From contig CAJVPP010003805.1 of NCBI GenBank assembly GCA_910592005.1, forward strand, positions 1 through 10,695: a DNA stretch of 10,695 nt, written 5' to 3'. Below the pieces are notes generated by a model. The model made no database searches. It saw nothing but the letters and a program-made list of their open reading frames with translations, and had not been told where the DNA came from. Source of the stretch: Funneliformis mosseae (Eukaryota > Glomeromycota > Glomeromycetes > Glomerales > Glomeraceae). Position 1 is the first letter of the stretch. Every line of letters starts with the position of its first letter. Position numbers and translations under genes: made by a program. Shown piece after piece: positions 1 to 6,984 of the stretch.

Positions 1-42
1 TGCTAATATAAATAAATAAAATACTAATTGATTATAAATAAT

Positions 43-76
43 AAATGATTAATAATATAAAATGATTAATAATATA
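43..76. repeat. 17-bp tandem duplication (2 copies)
   Basis: The 17-base unit AAATGATTAATAATATA occurs twice back to back with no mismatch (43-59 and 60-76). It lies just before the G+C-richer island at 79. It is probably a recent slippage or small duplication product; no function is visible. Confidence 0.75.
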
Positions 77-78
77 AT

Positions 79-112
79 GGAATTTTCCGACGACTTCTGG
101 GTTTTTTGCGTA
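79..112. other. G+C-richer island in AT-rich flank, unknown nature
   Basis: This 34-base stretch is about 45% G+C by hand count, against under 20% around it. It contains CCGACGACTTCTGGG and TTTGCGTAAC, and a second CGTAAC occurs at about 161-166. On the plus strand an ATG at 77 opens a frame of only 15 codons (begins MEFSDDFWVF) before TAA. It may be a conserved untranslated or exon remnant, or the end of a repeated element. I have a vague sense that similar sequence recurs in glomeromycotan genomes but cannot verify it. Confidence 0.35.
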
Positions 113-187
113 ACTTTTATTTAATTCATTTCTCTCATCTTTGCCGTCTTCGTTGTTTAACGTAACACAGTCAATATACCTTTTTGG

Positions 188-204
188 TCATGTGTGTCAC
201 ATGA
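188..204. repeat. Short inverted repeat with E-box-like core
   Basis: TCATGTG (188-194) and CACATGA (198-204) are perfect 7-bp inverted arms around TGT. The arms contain CATGTG/CACATG, an E-box-like hexamer. It lies in the relatively G+C-rich left end of the window. A transcription factor site is possible but nothing else supports it. Confidence 0.3.
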
Positions 205-420
205 TCTTTTGGATTAATATCTTCCTATAATAATAGCTAACATAGTAGACATAGCTGACATATTAGATTTAGTTAATATAGTAAATATATTAGTTATATC
301 TTTCTATGTATTTTATTTTATATAAATAAGTAGCTTTTTAGTTTATGAAAAGGTAGATAAGCAGAGACTTGACAAGTTAGTTTTCTAGCAGTTTCAGAGG
401 CAATTGGCCTATTGCGTTAT

Positions 421-506
421 ATTTTAGTCTTTAGTATTTTGTTTCTTTTTCATTTCTTTTATTATTTTTTTTATTTCTTTACTTTTTTTTTCTTTTTTTT
501 CTTTTA
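421..506 (+). repeat. T-rich pyrimidine tract
   Basis: The stretch is almost all T with scattered C and A, including runs of eight or more T near 463-500. An open frame over it (412-594) would encode a Phe/Tyr/Leu-only peptide; that is a by-product of the tract, not a gene. Such tracts in fungal DNA can exclude nucleosomes or act as promoter elements, but no gene follows it on the plus strand. Confidence 0.6.
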
Positions 507-809
507 TATTATTATCTTATTCATAAATAAACATATTACCTTAACATTTAACTACTTGAAATCAGTTAAAGTCCTATTTGTGTTAATTGTATAACCATTT
601 TTGATAAATAATCTAAAGTAAATTTATAAACTATTAGAAAATTACTATTTAATTAAAAAGAATAGATTGCTTGAATACCTTATCTAACAGTTGTAATTCG
701 CAAGAATTACATATTAACAATATCTTTATAGTAATTATTAGAGTTTTAGTTATCAATAAGGAAATTCCTGTTCTTTTATTTGCCTAGTATAAATATGTTA
801 TAATTATTA
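507..809. other. AT-rich spacer with a few inverted repeats
   Basis: No coding trace is recognised here. AATAGATTGCTT at 661-672 has an inverted partner, AAACAATCTATT, at 815-826 (11 of 12 matching as reverse complement), with TACCT/AGGTA alongside. That could mark a 166-bp fold-back element, but in this base composition chance is a serious alternative. The hairpin at 692-711 is listed separately. Confidence 0.3.
692..711. repeat. 8-bp perfect hairpin with GCAA loop
   Basis: TGTAATTC (692-699) and GAATTACA (704-711) pair perfectly around GCAA, which on the plus strand would be a GNRA-type tetraloop. No terminator T-run, tRNA or other RNA signature adjoins it, so a functional RNA is not claimed. 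Confidence 0.35.
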
Positions 810-1530
810 GGTAAACAATCTATTATAATTAATAAAATTATTAAATTGAGTATCTAGTTAGACTAAGTAAGCTTTAATCAAATTCAATTCTTGGAGTTTA
901 TTTAGAATAAGTGTTAATAAATCATTAGTAGAAGCTGTTTTATATGAATTTCTAGTGGTTATTTGTTGATTATGTAATCTATATGATTAATTTATATTAA
1001 TATTTTGACTTGATCAAAATTGTGATTATTATAATTTGCAGGTTTTTTGAAATGTCTTCTTTTTAAAGCATACAATGTTCTTTTATTTTTATAATTGTTA
1101 GAGATGTTGTGAATAAAGGGAAAAATTTGCGAGAAGCGCTCTGTCTCATTATTATGTATTTTATTAAGTATTTTAGGTCTTTCATTTAGGACAAATCCAT
1201 TATGTAAAATGCGTTGATTACATGCATTAATAATATCCTTTTCTGAAAAAAAAGTAGCATAAGTGTAAAAGTAACATGATCTGGTTTTAAAATATTTAAG
1301 TATTCTAAAACTTCTGCAGATGTAGTTTTATTAGAAAACCTTTAAAACCTGTTACAAAGTTGTTTTATTATTTAAGTTCTTCTATTAAAATATCAACATA
1401 TATACATCAGATAACTTGTTCATTAATATTATGTGTTCATGCAGAATTTATTTATTTTAATTTAGTCAGTTTCTCAAATGAAACAATAATATTGTGTAAT
1501 GACTCATATCTATTCTGTATTTATTTTTAA
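810..1530 (-). pseudogene. PPR-like gene remnant, downstream part
   Basis: This is the downstream half of a degraded minus-strand gene; no single frame is intact. Reading 1524 downwards gives YESLHNIIVSFEKLTKLNK, a stop, then ILHEHIILMNKLSDVYMLIF, which resembles the QIHxHIIKxxLxSDVYxxxxLI phrase of pentatricopeptide repeat proteins. A second frame from 1341 reads SAEVLEYLNI then LKPDHVTFTLMLL, matching the KPDxVTFxxLL phrase of PPR units. At the run of eight T/A (1246-1253) the frame shifts and 84 codons are open (1246-995), including SEKDIINACNQRILHNGF. After one more shift, 42 codons are open (986-861), and the same frame reads on past one stop to 810 (LDTQFNNFINYNRLF). PPR proteins bind organelle RNA one base per repeat; that role is family knowledge. 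Stops fall mostly where Gln or Arg/Trp codons would mutate. The PPR call rests on motif recognition, not a search; no start codon belongs to this piece. Confidence 0.55.
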
Positions 1531-1575
1531 TACAGACCTTGCTAAAAGTCTCTGAACATTTTTTGGTTCAATATA
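1531..1575 (+). repeat. Left terminal inverted repeat of Tc1-type element
   Basis: It begins TACAGACCTTGCTAAAAGTC and continues with TCTGAACATTTTTTGGTTCA. The reverse complement of the right end (TACAGACTCTACCAAAAATC) matches it well, and the similarity continues weakly inward to the CCAAAA block at 2107-2112. Confidence 0.7.
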
Positions 1576-1661
1576 AAACTTGGAATTTTTAAATTTTATT
1601 AAAAAATATTTATTAATATATTTATTAAAGTATGATATACTACACATTTAGTAATAAATAA

Positions 1662-1866
1662 TTAGTACTTGGTCAAACCTCAATTTGCTTCAATCATAAC
1701 TCAAATTTATTATGGTATACTATCAACTAAATTTTCGATATTTTGTATCAGAATTTGTTTCTATGCCCTTATAACATGTTGATCGAGTTGAGCAAGATTA
1801 GAAGGTAATTTTTTTCTTTCACAGATGCTCTTCTTGACTTTGGCTATAAATTCTCAATAGATAATC
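1662..1866 (-). pseudogene. Tc1-type transposase, C-terminal remnant
   Basis: Reading the minus strand from 1866 gives IENL, then after a one-base frameshift AKVKKSICERKKLPSNLAQL and DQHVIRA, a TAG where Trp is expected, KQILIQNIENLVDSIP, two stops, and finally EAN-stop-GLTKY and a TAA at 1662-1664. This is the well-known end of Tc1-family DDE transposases, from the PIENLW motif that precedes the last acidic catalytic residue to the terminal GGxTKY. Everything upstream of PIENL (paired-type DNA-binding domains and the first two catalytic Asp) is absent. Breaks seen: one frameshift in NLW-A and at least five in-frame stops. It cannot be functional. Confidence 0.8.
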
Positions 1867-1974
1867 ATGGTAATAGTTCAATAATAATTACTATGTTAAT
1901 AGTAAAAAATTATATCACCACGTTATTCTATTATTAATTCTTTGAATATTTTTGTTGTTTTAAAAATATAAAAT

Positions 1975-2001
1975 TTTATTTTGATTTAAAATCAAAATAA
2001 A
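1975..2001. repeat. Palindrome inside the Tc1-type element
   Basis: ATTTTGATTT and AAATCAAAAT (1978-1998) are perfect 10-bp arms around a single A; A/T pairs extend the arms to about 13 bp. It sits in the part of the element that has lost the transposase N-terminus. Confidence 0.5.
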
Positions 2002-2116
2002 TAAACCAAATACATATTTATTTGATTTTATTTAAGTAAACAATAGCCAAAATATTATATAGCTACAATTTTTTATAGTCACATAATGTAATTAGTTTGA
2101 AAAAATCCAAAAGATA

Positions 2117-2145
2117 ACATTCTGAGATTTTTGGTAGAGTCTGTA
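2117..2145 (-). repeat. Right terminal inverted repeat of Tc1-type element
   Basis: ACATTCTGAGATTTTTGGTA followed by GAGTCTGTA is the inverted partner of the left end at 1531. Most of the seven differences in 29 are transitions, the kind expected from decay after insertion. Confidence 0.65.
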
Positions 2146-2272
2146 TTATTAATATTTTCTTAGTAGAATAAAGTATGGTAAATATAATTATCTTTAATAT
2201 TTAACAAAATAACTTTGAGTCTAAATATAGAAATGTAATTAAAATTGTTACTATTATTACTATTACATTCTA

Positions 2273-2893
2273 AATTAAACAGAATATTAGAGTATTATAA
2301 GATGATGTATCTATACTTCTAGTATGAGTTTCTATTATTAAATTCAATAAATATTTATATATTACTATTATAAAATGTCAGTCAATATTAACAAAATCAG
2401 ATTTTAAAGCAAAAAAGTCATTTAATAATTTTAATTTTTCTCCTTGACTGTTACCTTTTATGACAAAAACTAATATAGAGATAAACACATGATTTATATA
2501 ATGGTTAGTTTTTGTGTGTAAGGTATTGTGAATTGAATAATATAGATCATTTTTAAAAGATGTTTATTTTTTATTTGTTTGAGATTATATAATGATACAT
2601 CAATAGTATTAGATAGTATTTGTTGATCTTTCAGAAATTGTTATTTTTTTGTATAATAGACATGTTTATTGGTTTAGTCTGTTTATTTATTACTGTAATA
2701 TGTATGTAAGCTTATATAACTTTTTTATTACATCTTTTTATTTGTTATTATTTTTAGATGTGTTATTATTGTTATTATTATTTTTTGATATTATTAAAAT
2801 AAGAAAAGAAGGAATGGTAAAAAAAGAAGAAAGATAATTGTATCTTAGATGTGAAGTATCAGTTAACATATTATTTTCATCTAATGTATTCAT
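2273..2893 (-). pseudogene. PPR-like gene remnant, upstream part
   Basis: This is probably the upstream half of the gene cut by the Tc1-type element. An ATG at 2893 opens 51 codons (2893-2741) that begin MNTLDENNMLTDTSHLRYNY and end in an Asn-rich run of seven N; after the TAA the same frame continues KDVIKKLYKLTYILQ. A frame of 48 codons (2640-2497) reads KDQQILSNTIDVSLYNLKQI. It hands over at an A-run to a frame of 61 codons (2563-2381) ending LKLLNDFFALKSDFVNID, then a TGA where Trp would fit, then 35 more codons. Those end with SIDTSSYNTLIFCLI, and SYNTLI is a classic PPR phrase. The Ser/Phe-rich early part could be an organelle-targeting leader, which is inference. That the ATG at 2893 is the true start is unproven. 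No function remains. Confidence 0.5.
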
Positions 2894-2934
2894 ATATTAG
2901 GAAAATTCATCCTTGTTTGAGATGAAAATAATAT
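2868..2934. repeat. 15-bp perfect inverted repeat
   Basis: ATATTATTTTCATCT (2868-2882) and AGATGAAAATAATAT (2920-2934) are perfect inverted arms separated by 37 bases. The minus-strand ATG at 2893 falls in the loop, and the left arm lies in the coding frame that follows it. A perfect 15-bp match this close is unlikely, though not impossible, at this base composition. Confidence 0.6.
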
Positions 2935-3004
2935 CATCATTATTTTAGAGAATAGTTAAGTTAGTAATAATATTGAAAACTATCTCTAAAGTGTTTTTAG
3001 TATT

Positions 3005-3241
3005 ATGATCATTGGTATCAGTTTTATGAATAATATAAAAAATAGTTTAATAATATTCTTGATAAATTTATTATTTAAAAAATTAGTTTATAAAGTAAGG
3101 TTTTCTAAAAAAGCTTTATTGTATTCAAAGTTAAGTTATTGTACTAGCCAAAAAATTTTTAGCGTTTGGAAAGAAAGAAACTCTACAATAGCAATATCTT
3201 ATTTTTTTAAATTTGATGTGATAAATGTTTTCAAGTTTTAA
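3005..3241 (+). other. Unexplained 78-codon open frame, doubtful gene
   Basis: The frame begins with ATG at 3005 and encodes a basic, hydrophobic peptide (MIIGISFMNNIKNSLIIFLI at the start, later SQKIFSVWKERNSTIAI). I recognise no domain. A frame of this length is expected about once by chance in a window of this size and composition. The later part has Trp, Cys and charged residues and local G+C above the surroundings, so a remnant of a real coding sequence is possible. No neighbour suggests a role. Confidence 0.2.
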
Positions 3242-3714
3242 AATTCTTGTAAGTTTTAGCAAAGAAATCTTTAAAAGTCTCAATTTAGTATTAGACATAT
3301 TTAAGAAAAGGTTTATTTAAAGTTTTAATGTTGATTTATAAAAAATTTTATTAATTATTTTTGTTGATAAAAATGGTATTGAAAATTTTGAAAAAGAGTT
3401 TTTTGGTGATTAAGTTTTCAGTGATTAAGTTTCTTCACATTTGCTATATTTAGTTAAACTCTATTAATTCTGGTAAAATCTATTTATTTCACTTCTATTA
3501 ATTTTTATTTATTACTCTTAATTTTGTGAAATTTACCTGTTTTATCTCTATTATATTATTTTAGCTTGAATTAAATGATTAATAATAAAATTTTTTTTTT
3601 AAGAGTTTTATAACACCTCAATATAATATTTATATAGATTTTTACAAGGACAAAAATTTTATTTTGTGGATTTGTATAATATTATGTGATTGTAATTCTA
3701 GCTAACTTTATATA
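3242..3714. other. AT-rich spacer
   Basis: No gene, RNA or element end is recognised. The only structure seen is a small tandem duplication of GTGATTAAGTTT at 3406-3432. Confidence 0.5.
3406..3432. repeat. Small tandem duplication
   Basis: GTGATTAAGTTTTCA at 3406-3420 is followed directly by GTGATTAAGTTTCTTCA, sharing the first 12 bases exactly. It is probably a slippage product. Confidence 0.5.
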
Positions 3715-3790
3715 TTTTGACTCTTATAATTAATTTTGATCCTCATAATGTATTTTGACCTTTGCAATTGATTTTGACTCTCATAATCTT
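3715..3790 (+). repeat. Four-copy tandem repeat of 19 bp
   Basis: Four adjoining units of exactly 19 bases each start with TTTTGA: 3715-3733, 3734-3752, 3753-3771 and 3772-3790. Consensus is roughly TTTTGACTCTCATAATTAA; unit 1 is TTTTGACTCTTATAATTAA and unit 4 TTTTGACTCTCATAATCTT. A fifth, diverged unit stands apart at 3820-3838 (TTTTGATCATTATGACTAT). The array lies about 180 bases before the degraded transposase-like coding region. Short direct repeats near the ends of DNA transposons often bind the transposase; that role here is inference. It could also be an ordinary minisatellite. Confidence 0.8.
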
Positions 3791-3966
3791 AAAATTTTTT
3801 AACAAATAATTAAAATTAATTTTGATCATTATGACTATTATAATTATGTAACTGTTACTTTACAGATAACTAATACACTCATGAAAAAGGTAAAGAGCTA
3901 TAGTTAGTTGAAGGAAAAACAAAATTGATAAATTTAGCAAATATAAAGTAACATATAATTATTTAG

Positions 3967-5655
3967 TTACATGATATGCCAGAGCCTGTAAAGTATAATT
4001 TTTATGTTAATAAGATTATGTACTATTTTGATAGAAGGTAAAATATTGTAATATAATAGAAAATCATTAATTACCTTGTGAATTTATCAAATTCAAGCAA
4101 TTACAGCAAAACTTATCTATTTTAAAAGTCTTTCTAGGTATTTATATTAATGATTTTAGTATATATAGAAATGTGTACCATTTTTTAGAAAAAATATATT
4201 TACAGCTAAATAATATACCATTAACTCTTATAAAACAATTAAAAAACCATTTTTTATTAGGGTTTATTACATTTAAAGCAAATTTGAATAATTTTATCAA
4301 ACCAATACTCAAAGATATAAGATTATTAGAAAATGACTTATAATAGAAATATTAATAATCAAGTATAAGTTATTAGTAGTATGAGATATACTACAGCTAA
4401 ACTCTTATAAGAAATAGTCTAATAGAAATAAAAATGTAAGTGCTAATCATAAATGTTAAACATGTAATGTTTCAAATAATCAATATATTAATTTAAATTA
4501 TAATTTCATAAAAATACTCATTTTAACTAGTAAATAAACAAATAGCTTATAGAGATTGAAAACTAAACTTTAAGAAGAAATAAAGAATATCTATCTACTG
4601 AATATGAATTAGTAAAGTTAGCAAGGCTCTTTAACAATCTTCAATAAGATCATTACCTTCAAATACTACAGAATGTATATTATTCTATGGCAAAAAAGTA
4701 AAAACTTTACTAGAAGTAACATTTAATATACTTAATACTAATAGTAAAAATGCTTTTATAGAATATTAATAAAGTATTAAAAAACCTGCCTATTAGAGTA
4801 AATACCTAATCTATTACAATATCATTAAAGTTTTATGTTTTTTAACATATTGAGATTTATTATATTAATTACTTTTATTTTTTGACATTTTTTAAAATTA
4901 TATTATATAAAAGTAGATATTTTGAATAATTGACTTAAAAATTTAAAATTAAGATAAAATTCAGTAGTTGTATCAAAACTATTAATATGCTAGGTCATTG
5001 AAGTTAAAGCATTGAAACTTATTTTTTCAACTATTATAATAAAAAGTATTTAAAAAAGAATGTGAAATACTTATTTAGATAAGTATTTTAATTTTATATT
5101 ATATATTAAAAATGAGTTTAAAATAAGATCATTAAGCTAAACTATATATAATTTATATTACGCAGTTGTGTTTTATATAAGTATATTAATTAATAAATAA
5201 TATTATAATAATATTATCAAAAATTATATTTTTTTCTATTAGTTATTTCTGAATAATTTTACAAATTTACCTAATTTACATGTAAATTTAAATCTTCTAC
5301 AACATGTTCATAATTTTGTAACATTTATTAATATTATAGTAGATGTAAATTAAATGATATATTATACATTTAAAAATATAATATCATATACAAATTGTAA
5401 TATAATTGAATTTAATCTTATCTGATAATATGATATAATTTAAGTATTATGATATCTTATTAATAATTGTAAAGATCATTGCTTTATTAAAAGGACTAAT
5501 ATATTAAAAAATCTTTCTACAGATCCAAATTTACATACAATACTCTTAAGATGGTATGCTACAAAAGTTTATTTATAATGTATACTGATTAAAATAAAAA
5601 TAGTGACAAAGATATAAAACTTGTATTTAATTCATCAGTAATATTTAAAAATTAA
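3967..5655 (+). pseudogene. Degraded transposase-like gene of a repeated family
   Basis: This is a long plus-strand coding remnant. It opens with LHDMPEPVKYNFYVNKIMYY (3967-4038). Then 90 codons are open without any early ATG (4071-4340), with DFSIYRNVYHF, KQLKNHFLLGFITF and NLNNFIKPILKDIRLLEN. Next comes ANHKC-stop-TCNVSNNQ at 4442-4474, a CxxC-like site whose middle codon has become a stop (GCRTC expected). STEYELVKLARLFNNLQ (4594-4644) follows, then QNVYYSMA and TLLEVTFNILNTN to 4766, NLPNLHVNLNLLQHVHNF from 5264, and KDHCFIKR and LRWYATKVYL around 5475-5573. The order and wording match, from memory, a transposase-like family that is highly repeated in Rhizophagus-type genomes, perhaps distantly related to Tnp2/KDZ transposases. 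At least five frameshifts and more than a dozen stops are present. The 4860-5240 part is the most eroded. The tandem repeat at 3715 may belong to the same element. The element ends were not found. Confidence 0.6.
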
Positions 5656-5656
5656 A

Positions 5657-5705
5657 ATTCACATGAAAACATTATTTTTTATAATTAGTAAAAATACATG
5701 TGAAT
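5657..5705. repeat. 9-bp perfect inverted repeat
   Basis: ATTCACATG (5657-5665) and CATGTGAAT (5697-5705) are perfect inverted arms with a 31-base spacer, directly after the last readable codons of the transposase-like remnant. It could be a terminator-like or element-end structure; no further support is visible. Confidence 0.4.
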
Positions 5706-5743
5706 CCTTCTTTATATTAGCAAATTTTTAAATTTAATTTTAG

Positions 5744-5794
5744 TAAAATCCTAAGGATTTAAAATTACAATTTAAAGATCTCTAAGGATTTAAA
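5744..5794. repeat. 13-bp direct repeat, first copy palindromic
   Basis: CTAAGGATTTAAA occurs at 5751-5763 and again at 5782-5794, 31 bases apart. The first copy lies inside the palindrome AAATCCT-A-AGGATTT. The spacing and the perfect match suggest a local duplication. Confidence 0.45.
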
Positions 5795-6555
5795 TATTAA
5801 TATATAAGATTTTATTTTTATATTATATTAAATTATTTATTAGATTTTTATACTATATTGTAAAATTATAAATATAAAAATTATATTTCTATTGCAAATG
5901 TATTAAAGCATATAAATGTTCTATTAGAAATTAAATAAATTGTAAACTATAAAATTAAATAAAAGTTTTCTAATATAAACATGAAATTATACTTATTATA
6001 AACATAAAAAATAAAATACTATTAATCTAAGCTTTTAAATAACTAATTTATATAATAATTACAGTAATTGAAAATATTTATGAAATATGCATTATATAAA
6101 TTAAGTAACTTAAAATTTCAATTCGTTATATTGCTATCAAATTTAAATATATAAAGATAATTAGTAATTATAAAATTATAATCATTAGTAAATTATAATT
6201 ATTGTTATAAAGATATTACTATTATTTATCAATTATTTAATTTTAGTTAATATTATTATTTTCATATTAGTTATCTTCATTTTCTTAATCTTGATCAATA
6301 TTATCATTTTTACCTTATATAATTGTCTAAACTAATATTCAATCCTTCTTAAATAATATGTTTAGTAATATTAAGAATTACTTCTTTAAAATTATATATA
6401 TAATTCTACAATAAATAATAAATATTAATATTAATTACCTTAATTAATATATCAAATGTCTCTACATATATACTCAATGTACATCAAATCACTTATAAAA
6501 GATGTTATTACTAACAGATATCTGCAAATATTTTAAATTCAAGATAATTTCATAA
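5795..6555. other. AT-rich region with weak coding traces
   Basis: No gene is claimed. On the plus strand at about 5890-6150, frames become long if TAA, TAG and TGA are read as former Gln or Trp codons, so the tail of the preceding transposase-like gene may continue here. On the minus strand at about 6325-6230 one frame reads NDNIDQD-stop-ENEDN-stop-YENNN, an acidic, Asn-rich pattern like the disordered parts of many fungal proteins. Both traces could be chance in DNA this rich in A and T. Confidence 0.25.
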
Positions 6556-6816
6556 ATGGTTAATATAAAAGTAGCATCAAGTCTATCAAAGAAGTTAGAT
6601 ATCAATAATCTATTCTTTTGAGATCTTTATAAATATATAAATCAATTAGATTTAAAGGCTATGTTATTGAATAAATATTTGGAATTTTATGATTTAATTG
6701 CATTTACAGTTTTTAAAAATTCTCCTATTCAAATAAAATTTTATATTAGAAATGTTATGAAAATAGAAAAGAAATCTAAAGGTATCACATATACAAGAAT
6801 CAAATTAATTATTTGA
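6556..6816 (+). pseudogene. Possible small gene remnant with one TGA
   Basis: An ATG at 6556, directly preceded by TAA, opens a frame with a single internal stop: TGA at 6619-6621, where Trp would fit (NNLFF-stop-DLYKYINQL). It then runs 64 further codons to TGA at 6814-6816. The start reads MVNIKVASSLSKKLDINNLF and the end KIEKKSKGITYTRIKLII. The product would be lysine-rich with no recognised domain and no membrane segment. The frame stops 20 bases before the pogo-like element at 6836. It may be the tail of the transposase-like element upstream or a separate degraded gene. A frame of this length with one stop can arise by chance here. Confidence 0.25.
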
Positions 6817-6835
6817 TATAAAGCAAAATAATATT

Positions 6836-6984
6836 TACAATCAACTCTTATTATAACAAATTCTACTTAATTTTACTATAAAACTATAGTAAATATTTTA
6901 AGAAATTTGATTAATCAATTTATTATAATAAAAGTATTTTTAGTTTATTATATCAATAGTTCACTATATCAAGAGTTGACTGTA
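6836..6984 (+). mobile_element. Pogo-like miniature transposon, copy A (complete)
   Basis: The 149-bp element begins TACAATCAACTCTTATTATA and ends TATATCAAGAGTTGACTGTA. The ends match as inverted repeats at about 20 of 27 positions, and nearly all differences are transitions. TA at both outer ends fits the target preference of pogo/Tc1-type elements, and the CAGTCAACTCT-type terminus is familiar from fungal pogo/Fot elements (family knowledge). Near the right end the motif TATAWCAAKAGT-like is repeated three times (about 6923, 6949 and 6965), as expected of transposase binding sites. There is no coding capacity, so it is non-autonomous. A second copy lies at 10566 in the same orientation. Confidence 0.8.

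Larger units (their letters stand above)
1531..2145 (-). mobile_element. Internally deleted Tc1/mariner-type transposon
   Basis: The element starts with TACAGACCTTGCTAAAAGTC at 1531 and ends with GGTAGAGTCTGTA at 2145. The two ends match as inverted repeats at about 22 of 29 positions, mostly with transition differences, and both ends carry TA, the target that Tc1/mariner elements duplicate. Inside, in the proper orientation, is the C-terminal end of a Tc1 transposase (1662-1866, minus strand). At 615 bp it is far shorter than the usual 1.3-1.7 kb, so most of the transposase, including the first catalytic aspartates, is missing. It would have needed transposase from elsewhere. It lies between two halves of the PPR-like gene remnant, so it probably inserted into that gene. 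Confidence 0.75.

Noticed and set aside
400..425. AATTGGCCTATTGCGTTATA resembling the GATTGGCCAATTCGCTATAAC core of the pogo-like element
   Set aside because: The match needs an indel and does not extend to either side or to any terminal repeat.
412..594. 60-codon plus-strand open frame
   Set aside because: It is a read-through of the T-rich pyrimidine tract and encodes almost only Phe, Tyr, Leu and Ile; no gene features.
2649..2837. 62-codon plus-strand open frame
   Set aside because: It lies antisense to the better supported Asn-rich and PPR-like minus-strand reading (2893-2273) and is rich in Leu/Phe/Tyr as expected for a shadow frame.
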